Shown: positions 45,909 to 54,565, counted from the stretch's first letter. The stretch is DNA of 64,000 nucleotides from Lachnospiraceae bacterium (GCA_022791755.1 JAAVZR010000024.1:1-64000), one strand, 5' to 3'. Notes: generated by a model from the letters alone, not told the origin. Translations and numbers: made by a program.

Positions 45909-46908
45909 TGTCTTTCACCTTCTTCCAATGTGAACAGAGCGTATACTGCTCCGTGTCGCCTAGCTCCTGCAGATGATCCAGATTCCCTTCGATCCCGTCA
46001 CAGACGCCTGCCGCCTTCAGATAACAGCGGGGGCCAAACCGGCATCCCGGTGCCAGCTCCAAAAGATTGGGCGGATAGCCGGGAATAGCAGCTCTCTTCG
46101 TGATATCGTCCCGGAGGGAAGGCACTGCCTTGATGAGGCCCTTGCTGTAGGGATGGGCAGAGCTCAGGAACACATCCTCCACCCGGCCGTACTCCACGAT
46201 CTGCCCGGCATACATCACAGCGATGCGGTCCATCACAGAGCCAATAATCGACACGTCATGGGTACAGAAAATCATGGTAATCCCGCTCTCTTCATGGATC
46301 TTGCGCAGAATATCCAGGATATACCACTGGGTGATGACATCCAGAGCCGTGGTGGGCTCATCCAGAATCAAGAGCTCCGGACTCAAAAGCAGGCTCAGCG
46401 CGATAATTACACGCTGCTTCATACCGCCGGAGAGCTGATGCGGATAGCTGTCCAGTATTCTCTCCTCCAGCCTGACCTTGGAAAACAGCTCCGCCGCCTT
46501 CTTCAGGACATCCTCCTTCGACATCTGCGAATCGTGGGCCGCCGCGGTCTCCACGAAATGGTCCCGGATGCGCAGCGTCGGATTTAATACGTTCTGGGCC
46601 GCCTGGAACACCGTGGTGATATCCGACCAGCGATACTGATTAAACTCCTTTTCCGTCAGCTTCAGCAGATCAACCTGGGAACCATCCTTGCGATGATAGA
46701 TGATCTCGCCCTCTGCGATGCGTCCCGGCGCCCGGATCGTCTGCAGGATGCCCGAAGAAAGCGTTGTCTTTCCGCCGCCGCTCTCTCCGATGATACCTAC
46801 GATTTCCCCGCGGCCGACATTCATGGATACATTGTCCACAGCCCGAAGCATGCCGCTGTTGGTTTTAAAATCTATCGAGAGGTTACGTACTTCGATAATC
46901 GGTTCCAT
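45889..46908 (-). CDS. Oligopeptide ABC transporter ATPase (DppD/OppD type)
   Basis: A 339-residue ATPase with Walker A GESGGGKTT, signature LSGGMKQRVIIALSL, Walker B LLILDEPTTALD and a C-terminal CRFGPRCYLKAAGVC cluster. I chose the ATG at 46908 (MEPIIEVRNLSIDF), preceded by AAGGGGGG about nine bases away; an in-frame start at 46932 would overlap the permease gene more and lacks a site. First ATPase of the pair energising the importer. Confidence 0.94.
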   Translation of the reverse strand: MEPIIEVRNLSIDFKTNSGMLRAVDNVSMNVGRGEIVGIIGESGGGKTTLSSGILQTIRAPGRIAEGEIIYHRKDGSQVDLLKLTEKEFNQYRWSDITTVFQAAQNVLNPTLRIRDHFVETAAAHDSQMSKEDVLKKAAELFSKVRLEERILDSYPHQLSGGMKQRVIIALSLLLSPELLILDEPTTALDVITQWYILDILRKIHEESGITMIFCTHDVSIIGSVMDRIAVMYAGQIVEYGRVEDVFLSSAHPYSKGLIKAVPSLRDDITKRAAIPGYPPNLLELAPGCRFGPRCYLKAAGVCDGIEGNLDHLQELGDTEQYTLCSHWKKVKDSAAAVD

Positions 46909-46934
46909 TGATTTGATCCCCCCTTTCGGCATTC

Positions 46935-47825
46935 TTACGATCTCAGCCTGGGATTGAGCGCTTCATCCAGGCCGGTGGCAAACAGATAGCATCCCAGCTG
47001 AAACAGAACGATGCAGACAACCGGCGACAGGAAATACATGATCGCGCCGGAACCCATCATAGCGCCGCTGGTCGTGAGGGACAGCTGAATCATCATTCCC
47101 CAGTGATTTCCCTGGAACGGCACCAGTCCTAAATACATCAGGCCCACCGCCGCCATGATCGCTTCCTTCATCATGCTGATCAGGTTCACTGCTATGTAAG
47201 AAATAATATTCGGGATCACATCGTTGACTATGATATTAAAATTACTGATACCCAGGATCCGGCTGGCCTCGATGAAATCTCTGTTTTTGATAATCAGCAC
47301 CTGGGAGCGTATGGCCTTCGCCAACCCCGCCCAGGACTGGATACTGAGCACCATACCGAACATCAGCGGGTTGCTGACGGAGATCACCATGGACAGCACC
47401 ATCGTAACCGGAAAGCTGGGGATGGTCACCACCACATTGGTGATCAGCATCAGGAAAGCATCGATCTTCCCTCCCAGCAGACCGGAGATAATTCCCACAA
47501 AGCAGGCGATGGAGATCGAGATCACGCCCGCATAGAACGCAACCAGCAGCACATCCTTGGCTCCCAGAATCAACTGAATCAGGGTATCCTTACCCGCATA
47601 ATCTGTCCCCAGCCAGTGCTCCGATGAGGGGCCTTGCAGGCGGCCCAGATAATCCGCCTTGGGAACCTCCAGAAAGATCGGTCCCAGGACCGCCATCAGC
47701 AAAAACAATATCAGAATGATGAGCCCGACGCGGGACATGGAATTCCTCCATATGGAGACAAAGAAAGCCTTGACGCCATTGGATTTCAAATATGCCGGCG
47801 CCGCATTTGCAGTATTTTTCTTCAT
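46935..47825 (-). CDS. Oligopeptide ABC transporter permease (DppC type)
   Basis: A 296-residue membrane protein with one N-terminal helix (VGLIILILFLLMAVLGPIFL), then WLGTDYAGKDTLIQLILGAKDVL typical for DppC, and four or five further helices including the EAA loop RDFIEASRILGISNFNIIVNDVIPN. It follows the DppB-type gene by 24 bases. Confidence 0.94.
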   Translation of the reverse strand: MKKNTANAAPAYLKSNGVKAFFVSIWRNSMSRVGLIILILFLLMAVLGPIFLEVPKADYLGRLQGPSSEHWLGTDYAGKDTLIQLILGAKDVLLVAFYAGVISISIACFVGIISGLLGGKIDAFLMLITNVVVTIPSFPVTMVLSMVISVSNPLMFGMVLSIQSWAGLAKAIRSQVLIIKNRDFIEASRILGISNFNIIVNDVIPNIISYIAVNLISMMKEAIMAAVGLMYLGLVPFQGNHWGMMIQLSLTTSGAMMGSGAIMYFLSPVVCIVLFQLGCYLFATGLDEALNPRLRS

Positions 47826-47849
47826 CGACAGGTCTCCTTTCCCTCAGCT

Positions 47850-48839
47850 CTACGATTCCCGCAGGCGCGGGTTCAGATATTTGTAAAGGAATTCAGCCAC
47901 CAGGCTGGAAGCTACCACCATCACAATAATAATAAGGAACATTCCCTGCATCAAAGGATAATCTCTGGACGCAATCGCCTTATTCAAATAGTAACCGACG
48001 CCGGGATAGAAGAACATATTCTCTATCAGAGGCGAGCCGCCAAACAGCAGGCCAAAGCTGACAGCCAGACTGGTTACGAGAGGCAGGATCGCATTTTTGC
48101 TCAGGTAAGTAACCAGAATACGGCGCTTGGGCAGGCCGCGGACCTGTGCATAGGTGATATAGTCTTCTCCCAATACGCTCAGGGAGTTTGCTTTCATGGA
48201 AAGGACCCAGCCGGCCACCGTCGTCAGGAAATAGGTGAACACCGGCAGAAACGCGTGGTGCATCACATCCGCAATGAAGGCCCCGTTGAATCCCGGCGTC
48301 ACACTGGTGCTGTACGCGCCTCTGGCAGGGAAAGCTCCCAGCGTCACCGAAAAGAAGAAGACCAGCAGATAACCGATGACATAATTGGGGATCGCACCGA
48401 AAATAGACTGATAACCGATCAAAACGGAATTCAGGATCTTACTCCGCTTCCATGCTATGTATATCCCCAGCAAAATTCCCACGGTAAACGATATCAGAAG
48501 CGACATGCTGACCACCAGAAGCGTCCATGGCAACGCGCCTCCCACGACGGAAACCACGCTCTTTTGGTACGTCATGCTGATTCCCATGTTGCCGCTGACA
48601 ATCCCCTTCACGTAGTTGGCAAAACGCTGCCCCATAGGCATCTCCGGGTCGTAATTTAAAATCGCTTTCGCACGGTCATAGGCGATCTGATACTGTACGT
48701 TTTCCCGTTTCATGATATCGGTCGCCATAATATCCACCGGATCTCCCGGCATGCTCTGTATAATCAGGAACATGACGACCAACGCGATGAATATTGTGAA
48801 CAGCGATATCAACAACTTTTTAGCCATCCCCACCCACAT
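47850..48839 (-). CDS. Oligopeptide ABC transporter permease (DppB type)
   Basis: First gene of the long leftward operon. A permease with the DppB pattern: N-terminal helix (KKLLISLFTIFIALVVMFLIIQSMPGDPVD), then five more helices with EAA loop EDYITYAQVRGLPKRRILVTYLSKNAILP. The frame is open up to a TTG at 48911, but the promoter at 48940-48968 and ribosome-like AAGGGAAAGG favour ATG at 48839 (MWVGMAKK) or the ATG four codons later. About 329 residues. Confidence 0.92.
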   Translation of the reverse strand: MWVGMAKKLLISLFTIFIALVVMFLIIQSMPGDPVDIMATDIMKRENVQYQIAYDRAKAILNYDPEMPMGQRFANYVKGIVSGNMGISMTYQKSVVSVVGGALPWTLLVVSMSLLISFTVGILLGIYIAWKRSKILNSVLIGYQSIFGAIPNYVIGYLLVFFFSVTLGAFPARGAYSTSVTPGFNGAFIADVMHHAFLPVFTYFLTTVAGWVLSMKANSLSVLGEDYITYAQVRGLPKRRILVTYLSKNAILPLVTSLAVSFGLLFGGSPLIENMFFYPGVGYYLNKAIASRDYPLMQGMFLIIIVMVVASSLVAEFLYKYLNPRLRES

Positions 48840-48939
48840 CCTTTCCCTTTTTTGTTTTTTAACCTCTTCTTTCCGAAAACTGTCATGTAATATTTTAACA
48901 ATTTTCGTCAAATCATTATATACTTTCTATAGCAAATTA

Positions 48940-48968
48940 ATAATAACACGCCCAAAACTAAATGTCAA
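48940..48968 (-). promoter_or_regulatory. Strong promoter of the importer-murQ-namZ operon
   Basis: Minus strand: TTGACA (48963-48968), 17-base spacer, TATTAT (48940-48945). The start site would be near 48933, giving a leader of about 95 bases before the DppB-type gene. A second -10-like TATAAT lies inside the leader. Confidence 0.85.
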
Positions 48969-49019
48969 TATTTTTTTCCAACATCTCGTCCGGTTTTTGA
49001 AACTTTTTTCCAAGCAGTC

Positions 49020-49061
49020 TTGACAAACAAAAAAAGCCATGTTTAACTAAAGGTAAACATG
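49020..49061 (+). promoter_or_regulatory. Promoter with overlapping palindrome for the serine hydrolase
   Basis: TTGACA (49020-49025) with 17-base spacer reaches TTAACT (49043-49048), a weak -10. Across it lies a perfect inverted repeat CATGTTTA (49038-49045)/TAAACATG (49054-49061) with an eight-base centre, placed where a repressor would block RNA polymerase. The RpiR/MurR-type regulator 2 kb away is the obvious candidate, but this is inference. Confidence 0.65.
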
Positions 49062-49124
49062 ACAACCATATCCTCTGCGCCCCGGCGCACCGGTACTCCT
49101 GTGACAGGAAGAAAGGATCTCATT

Positions 49125-50192
49125 ATGGAATTATTTTCCCGCTCTATGGCCTTACTGCGACAAGCCGTAACAGACGGCGCCACCCCCTGCGCGGCGGCCG
49201 CCGTCGGCGTGCGCAACCAGCTGCTTGCCACAGCTGTCTTTGGAAACGCCCGCACCGAAGATACCGTCATACCGGCAGATTATGCCACCCGCTTTGACAT
49301 GGCTTCCCTCACCAAGATTCTCTCCCCCACCATGATCGCCCTCAAGATGCTGGAGGAGGGACGGCTGACCCTCTGCGACACGCTGGGCTCTTATTTTGAC
49401 GCCCCGTCCGATAAGGCTGAAATCACCGTTTTCCAGCTCATGACCCACTCCTCCGGCCTGCTTCCTCACATTATGCTCCAGGAAGAAACTTCAGATCCGG
49501 CAAAGGCCGCTTCCGTCATCCTCTCCTCAGAGCTGGTCTGCCCGCCGGGCTCCCAGGTCAATTATTCCTGTATGGGTTACATCCTGTTAGGCAAAATCCT
49601 GGAGCAGATCGGAGGCAAACCTTTAAATGAGCTGGCAGAGGAATACGTCTTTGATCCCCTGGGCATGACGCATACCGGCTATCTGCCGCAGGGAGATCAT
49701 ATCGCCGCCACCGAAATCACTCCCGAAGGCCAGTGCTTACAGGGCGTGGTACACGATGAAAACGCCCGTTTTCTGGGAGGCATATCCGGCAATGCCGGCG
49801 TATTTTCCGACCTGTCCGACTGCGTCACATTTGCCACCATGCTCGCCTGCGGCGGCCGCCTGAACGCAGAGAACTACCTCTCTCCCGCCGTCTATGAGGC
49901 AGCCGTCCGCAATTATACGCCAGGCTGTAACCAGAACCGCGGCCTTGGCTTTCACCTGAAAGGAGAGGCCAGCTTCCACGGAGATCTGTTCCCTGCCGCC
50001 AGCTTCGGCCACACCGGTTTCACCGGTACTTCCCTGCTCATCGACCCGACCACGGGCCTCTATGTGGTACTGTTGGCGAACCGGGTCCATCCCACCAGGC
50101 AGAATATCCGTTTTCTGCGTGTGCGCCGCCTGTTTCATAACAGCGTCATGGCCGAGTTCTCGTCCCTGTCATCCGCCTGCAAGCAGCAGTGA
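49125..50192 (+). CDS. Cytoplasmic serine hydrolase, beta-lactamase family (AmiE-like)
   Basis: A 355-residue class C beta-lactamase-fold enzyme. Catalytic SxxK is Ser61-LT-Lys64 (FDMASLTKI); the second motif, usually YxN, is Tyr147-Ser-Cys149; the C-terminal third motif is HTGFTGT. No signal peptide. In Bacillus the AmiE (YbbE) enzyme of this fold removes peptide from MurNAc beside namZ, and I infer the same role here inside the cell. ATG at 49125 has AAGGATCTCATT before it; an upstream ATG at 49059 lies within the promoter palindrome and is less likely. Its end overlaps the convergent ROK gene by 24 bases. Confidence 0.87.
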   Translation: MELFSRSMALLRQAVTDGATPCAAAAVGVRNQLLATAVFGNARTEDTVIPADYATRFDMASLTKILSPTMIALKMLEEGRLTLCDTLGSYFDAPSDKAEITVFQLMTHSSGLLPHIMLQEETSDPAKAASVILSSELVCPPGSQVNYSCMGYILLGKILEQIGGKPLNELAEEYVFDPLGMTHTGYLPQGDHIAATEITPEGQCLQGVVHDENARFLGGISGNAGVFSDLSDCVTFATMLACGGRLNAENYLSPAVYEAAVRNYTPGCNQNRGLGFHLKGEASFHGDLFPAASFGHTGFTGTSLLIDPTTGLYVVLLANRVHPTRQNIRFLRVRRLFHNSVMAEFSSLSSACKQQ

Positions 50193-51041
50193 CAGCGCAC
50201 CAATCCGGCCTGCCAGATTGCCGGTGACACAGGCTTTGATCTGTGTGTATTCCTCCAGATGGGGAAAGATACGGTATACGCGGGAGCGCAGATCTTCAAT
50301 AAAGCGCTCCTGCCGGCAGACGCCGCCTCCGATCAGCACCGCCTCCGGATCCAAAAGAACCGCCGCATTGCCCACCGTCACCGCCAGCCTCTCCAGCCAC
50401 TCTTCATAGATCTCAAGGATCTTCTCTTCCTCCAGATGCCCGAAGATATAGTATCCGTCCACCTTTTCCCCCACTGCCTTTCCCACGCGGGCCGTCAGAT
50501 CAGCCGTAGCGGTGGCATGGGTGTAGCCGTTTGGCGCCTCCTTATCCGGGCCCACCTGACAGAATCCTGCCTCTCCTGCCTTAAAGTGGCTGCCCCGTAT
50601 GAGCTTTTTGTCCCACACGATGGCTCCGCCCACGCCTGTACCTATGGTCAGAAGGCAAAAATTATTATACTCCTTTCCTGCGCCTGCCGCCAGCTCCCCC
50701 AGGGCGGCGCAGTTGCTGTCATTCTCCAGAGCAACCGGCAGATGAAACCTCTCCTCCATCACCTTTTTCAGATTATAAGCTCTGAAATTCTCCCCCACAC
50801 TGTAGTCCGTATTTTCTCCCGTCTGCGGATCAATAAAGCCGCCCATGCAAATGGCAATCCCATCGATCCGGCCATTGTAACCATCCGCTACGGCAAGCAG
50901 CTGCGCCAGAAATTCTTCCGGATCCTTCTTCGTCGCCACGGAACCCTCGTCAAAGACCTCAAACTGTTCGTCCATCAGACTGTATTTGATAAATGTCCCC
51001 CCGATATCTATGGTCAGATATTTTTTCGTCTTTTTCTTCAC
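50169..51041 (-). CDS. ROK-family sugar kinase, copy 2
   Basis: A 290-residue ROK kinase with DIGGTFIKYSLM near the N-terminus, ENDSNCAALGELAAGAG and LTIGTGVGGAIVWDKK. As in copy 1, the CxCGxxGCxE zinc motif is absent (HFKAGEAGFCQVG instead of the usual GEIGH region). GTG at 51041 follows AGGAGAGAAA; the ATG at 51086 lacks a site. In this locus it may phosphorylate GlcNAc or another amino sugar freed from muropeptides. Divergent from the regulator gene. Confidence 0.88.
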   Translation of the reverse strand: MKKKTKKYLTIDIGGTFIKYSLMDEQFEVFDEGSVATKKDPEEFLAQLLAVADGYNGRIDGIAICMGGFIDPQTGENTDYSVGENFRAYNLKKVMEERFHLPVALENDSNCAALGELAAGAGKEYNNFCLLTIGTGVGGAIVWDKKLIRGSHFKAGEAGFCQVGPDKEAPNGYTHATATADLTARVGKAVGEKVDGYYIFGHLEEEKILEIYEEWLERLAVTVGNAAVLLDPEAVLIGGGVCRQERFIEDLRSRVYRIFPHLEEYTQIKACVTGNLAGRIGALSLLLAGG

Positions 51042-51073
51042 TTTCTCTCCTCCTCCGTTTTTTTCCTTTTCTC

Positions 51074-51102
51074 TTGCTTTCCTCAAAAAAATTGCTTATA
51101 AT
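51074..51102 (+). promoter_or_regulatory. Promoter of the RpiR-type gene
   Basis: TTGCTT (51074-51079), 17-base spacer, TATAAT (51097-51102), about 84 bases before the ATG at 51186. A good housekeeping promoter, so the broken regulator gene should still be transcribed. Confidence 0.82.
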
Positions 51103-51185
51103 ATACTCCAACGCTTTACGACGCTAATCATCAGACAACTAATCCGTATCCCCCATACATTTTCGCACAAAGGCAGGAATCATAA

Positions 51186-52080
51186 ATGAACCGAATTGAA
51201 CTGAAAGCCAGGAGTATTTATTCCAAGATCAGCCCCTCCGAACAGCTTGCCGCAGACTAATTTTATCCAAAATCAGGAACATGTCTTTCAGCATCCCCTC
51301 GCCCTGCTGGCCGAGATGTCAGGCACCAGTCAGGGGGCATGGATCCGTTTCTGTAAATCCATGGGCTACAGCGGCATGAAGGACCTGAAAAAGGCTCTGT
51401 TCGACGAGACCAGCCGCTCTGCGGATGACAGCGGCCAGGCGCCTGTGCGCTTCACAGATGTGCAGGATTTTTCATCGGTCTCTGCCATCGCGGAAAACGT
51501 ATGCGCCAGCTGTATCGAAGCGATCCGGATGACGCACCTTCTGTTCGACGAAACCGTTATGACCCAGGCCGCCGACTCCATCATCCGGTCTGACTCCGTC
51601 AAGCTCTATGGAATCGGCGCCTCCGGCCTGATCGCCCAGGATCTGTATCAGAAACTGTTGCGTATCGGCTGCCATACGGACTTTACCCCGGATTTCCATG
51701 TGGCCATGACCTACATAGCCACCAGTACGCCAAACGATACCGCCGTCCTGATTTCCCATTCCGGCGAAACTCCCGAAGTCCTCCATGCGGCCGAATTCCT
51801 CCGCAAGAACGGCACGCCGATCATCGGTATCACCAAAAACGCGCCCAGCTCCCTGGCTGCCATAGCTGATTATATACTGTTTATGGATTCTCCTGAAGTA
51901 CATTCACGAAGCGGCGCCATCAGCTCCCGGGCCGCCCAGTTTCTTTTGTCAGATATCCTCTTTACCACCGTCGCCAACCGAAATTATGCCAATATCGAGG
52001 GACATCTGGAGAGTACCTACGCCATTTTCCCCTCATCCCCCCATAAGCAGAGACGCGATCATTTGCCCTTATCTACATAA
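51186..52080 (+). pseudogene. RpiR/MurR-family regulator gene with a one-base frameshift
   Basis: The true start is ATG 51186 (ribosome site GGCAGGA-N7): it reads MNRIELKARSIYSKISPSEQ then LAAD and a TAA stop at 51258-51260. In the next frame the sequence continues as FIQNQEHVFQHPLALLAEMSGTSQGAWIRFCKSMGYSGMKDLKKAL, the rest of the RpiR helix-turn-helix, then a SIS domain (KLYGIGASGLIAQDL, VLISHSGETPEVL). Removing one A near 51259 restores a single frame. Without correction, a TTG at 51247 could start a product lacking the first helix. Sequencing error cannot be excluded. The end overlaps the convergent kinase gene by 12 bases. Confidence 0.88.
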
Positions 52081-53058
52081 ATCTCCGGCAAGCTCTGCCG
52101 CCCCCCTGGCGGCATCATTTGCCGCTTCCTCCAGACGAACCGCAGGACAGTCCTGTGCCAGTCCTGCCTTCAGCTGTTCTCTGATTCTCTCATTTTTCTT
52201 TAATACGCTTCCATGCAGTACCAGCGTAAGCTCCCCGGCGCCGTTGTCCTCCCTGATCCGGCGGGCCACCGTCGCCACCAGCTCTTTCAGCTGTCCCGCC
52301 GCCTTATCCATGATCCGTTTCGCCGCCGCATCCTCCTTTACCTGAGGCAGTGAAAGGAGCGAAGCCAACGCCGCGATTTCCTTTTTCGTGTGATTGCGGT
52401 CGTATACATAGCCGATCATCTCCGGTATCGAAGAGATCCCCAGCCGCTCAAACACAGCCTGACGCAAAACCGTGGGAACGTCTCTTCCGTCCTCAGCCCG
52501 AATCACCGCGCTTAAAATGTCCCGGCCCATGGCATAGGCGCTTCCCTCGTCATCAATCAGATGCCCATATCCCCCGGTACGGTACTTCTTCGTCCCCTGA
52601 CCGGCCTGCCCCAGACACACCGAACCTGTCCCTGAGATCAGCAGCATCCCGTCCTGTTTTCTCAGCCCCCCTGCCATGGCGGCCTCCTCATCTCCCACTA
52701 CCAGCACAGGACAACCATATCCTGCCTCTGCCAGCTTCTCTCTCATATAGGCAGGAACCGCCGGATTGCTGACGCCGGCACAGCCGATACCTATCGCCAG
52801 ACAGTCCTTTGGCGCAAATCCCGCTCTCGTAAGATCCGATGCCACCTGCCGCAGCGTCCGCTGCACCAGCTCCGGGCCGAAACTGTTGTAATTCAGCCCC
52901 CCTGCCGTCGTCCGAAAAAGTTCCTGTTCCCCATCCCAGACCAGAATCGTCGTCGATGTGCCCCCGCCATCCATTCCGATATAATATCCTCCGGAGATAT
53001 CTTCCGCTTCGCCTCTGTGTGAGACGGATCCTGTTTGCCTGATCCTGTTTGTTTTCAT
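52069..53058 (-). CDS. BadF/BcrA-family amino-sugar kinase (MurK-like)
   Basis: A 329-residue ATPase-fold kinase of the BadF/BadG/BcrA/BcrD family, which includes GlcNAc kinase and clostridial MurK (MurNAc/GlcNAc kinase). Motifs: phosphate-1 IGMDGGGTSTTILVWDG, VVGDEEAAMAGG, LISGTGSVCLG, GGYGHLIDDEGSAYAMGRDIL, and LVLHGSVLKKN. There are no Cys ligands for the Fe-S cluster used by dehydratase activators, so a sugar kinase is preferred. It would supply MurNAc-6-phosphate to MurQ. ATG at 53058 follows GGGAGG-N7; its own promoter lies at 53082-53110. Confidence 0.9.
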   Translation of the reverse strand: MKTNRIRQTGSVSHRGEAEDISGGYYIGMDGGGTSTTILVWDGEQELFRTTAGGLNYNSFGPELVQRTLRQVASDLTRAGFAPKDCLAIGIGCAGVSNPAVPAYMREKLAEAGYGCPVLVVGDEEAAMAGGLRKQDGMLLISGTGSVCLGQAGQGTKKYRTGGYGHLIDDEGSAYAMGRDILSAVIRAEDGRDVPTVLRQAVFERLGISSIPEMIGYVYDRNHTKKEIAALASLLSLPQVKEDAAAKRIMDKAAGQLKELVATVARRIREDNGAGELTLVLHGSVLKKNERIREQLKAGLAQDCPAVRLEEAANDAARGAAELAGDLCR

Positions 53059-53081
53059 TCTCTGGCCTCCCTTCTGTCTCT

Positions 53082-53110
53082 ATCTTATTCCTTCCGGACA
53101 GGGATGTCAA
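53082..53110 (-). promoter_or_regulatory. Promoter of the MurK-like kinase gene
   Basis: Minus strand: TTGACA (53105-53110), 17-base spacer, TAAGAT (53082-53087), about 24-50 bases before the ATG at 53058. No palindrome is visible in it. Confidence 0.85.
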
Positions 53111-53203
53111 TTCATTTTTAAATTTTTCTTTCAATCTCTTCTTGCTGTTATGGCATTTTATTTTAATCCCCATTCTGGTCAAAACCGCCCCTCCACCGAA
53201 CCC

Positions 53204-53245
53204 AAAAAACGGTATGCCGGGAATTCCGTTTCCTGACATACCGCT
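53204..53245 (-). terminator. Terminator of the PadR/ABC exporter operon
   Basis: On the minus strand the stem CGGTATG/CATACCG (53237-53243 and 53210-53216), with an additional GGAA/TTCC inside, is followed by TTTTTT. It lies 40 bases after the permease stop. Confidence 0.85.
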
Positions 53246-53284
53246 TTATTCTATATCTTTGTCGGGCCGTTTTGCAGGGCCCTG

Positions 53285-54565
53285 TCACTGTTCGCTCTTT
53301 CTGAGTCCCTTTAATGCCGCACTGAGTTTCACCGGATTTCCATAGCGCAGAGTTCCCATTCGATACAGCCTCGCCCCCAGAACTCCCGTCCCTATGATGG
53401 ACACCGCCAGAATCAAGAAGGATACCGCGATCTCCCACGGCGCCACGGTTCCCATGGCAATGCGGGCAAACATCGTACTGTAGGAGCTGATCGGAAGGAA
53501 AGACAGCACCTTGATAATGGGACCGTCCACATTCATCAGCTGCATCAGCGCAAAGAAGTATACCACCATGATAATCACCTGCAGGCCGCCGGAGCTCTTG
53601 CTGACATCCTCGGTCTTGCTGACCAGGGCTCCCATGGCTCCGTACAAAAACGCATAAAACAGATAGCCGCCCATTCCAAAGACCGCAAAGCTTATGAGCA
53701 CATCTGCCGGGATATGCAAAAACATATCCAGCATGCCGCCCCACAGTTCCCGGTTCACCTGGTAGGACAAAAGGATCGCCCCCATAATAATCCCGGTCTG
53801 TAAAAGGCCGCCTATGGCTCCGGCGATAACCTTGCCAAACAGAAGACTGTCTGGTGTGGTACTGGTCACCAATACCTCAATCGCCCGGTTGCTCTTTTCA
53901 TTGGTCACCGATACGGCGATCATCTGGCCGTACATCACAATCAACATAAATACGATAACCACCAGAAAATAGCAATACCAGTAATTGCTGGTGGAGTCCT
54001 TATTAAGAACCTGTTCCTCCACTGTGACAGGGACATCCACCACCGTCATGATCTCGTTCAGATCCAGCCCATGGGCCGCACAGAAATCAATCCGGAAAAA
54101 CTGCTTCATAGCCTGACTGAACATCATCGTATTGGAGTCTGACATTCCCTTATTAAACACATAATACCGGTATTCGGACGGTCCCAGCACCACAAAACCG
54201 GCTTCTGCTTCTCCGGCCGTCACGGCTGCCGTCAAAGCCTCTTCGCTCTCAGCCTTCTGCCAGCTTCCCATGGGAAACATCTGTATGAGCACATCCTCCT
54301 TCACCACACCTGCCAGGTCCAGATACAGATAGGATGTCTTCTCCTGCTCCTCTGTCTGACCGCCGCTCTCCGGCTGACTGTCTTCCCCCGGCTGGCCGGA
54401 GCTGACCGTCGTCTCTACGCCCGTAAAGCCGGACATATCAATAAAGCGGGGCAGAAACAGGACTACGGCCCCTGCCAGAGCCAGGATCACGGTAAAAATC
54501 ACAAAGCCTTTGTTGTTAAAATATTCATTCAATTCATACTGTAAGACGATTCCGAATTTTTTCAT
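53285..54565 (-). CDS. ABC-2 type exporter permease (NatB-like)
   Basis: A 426-residue membrane protein: one helix near the start (VIFTVILALAGAVVLFLPRF), a large extracellular domain with a Gln/Glu/Ser-rich low-complexity patch (about 55-75), then five or six C-terminal helices. Topology fits NatB/YhaP-type ABC-2 permeases that export sodium, peptides or drugs. It overlaps its ATPase gene by four bases. Substrate unknown. Confidence 0.9.
   Translation of the reverse strand: MKKFGIVLQYELNEYFNNKGFVIFTVILALAGAVVLFLPRFIDMSGFTGVETTVSSGQPGEDSQPESGGQTEEQEKTSYLYLDLAGVVKEDVLIQMFPMGSWQKAESEEALTAAVTAGEAEAGFVVLGPSEYRYYVFNKGMSDSNTMMFSQAMKQFFRIDFCAAHGLDLNEIMTVVDVPVTVEEQVLNKDSTSNYWYCYFLVVIVFMLIVMYGQMIAVSVTNEKSNRAIEVLVTSTTPDSLLFGKVIAGAIGGLLQTGIIMGAILLSYQVNRELWGGMLDMFLHIPADVLISFAVFGMGGYLFYAFLYGAMGALVSKTEDVSKSSGGLQVIIMVVYFFALMQLMNVDGPIIKVLSFLPISSYSTMFARIAMGTVAPWEIAVSFLILAVSIIGTGVLGARLYRMGTLRYGNPVKLSAALKGLRKSEQ

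Noticed and set aside
48840-48911. Longer DppB-type permease starting at TTG 48911
   Set aside because: The TTG has no ribosome site and lies only about 20 bases after the predicted transcript start; the extension is Lys/Glu-rich and unlike family N-termini.
52069-53058. Activator of an oxygen-sensitive dehydratase (BcrA/BadF-type Fe-S protein)
   Set aside because: The bridging cysteines for the 4Fe-4S cluster are absent and the context is amino-sugar metabolism, so a sugar kinase is preferred.
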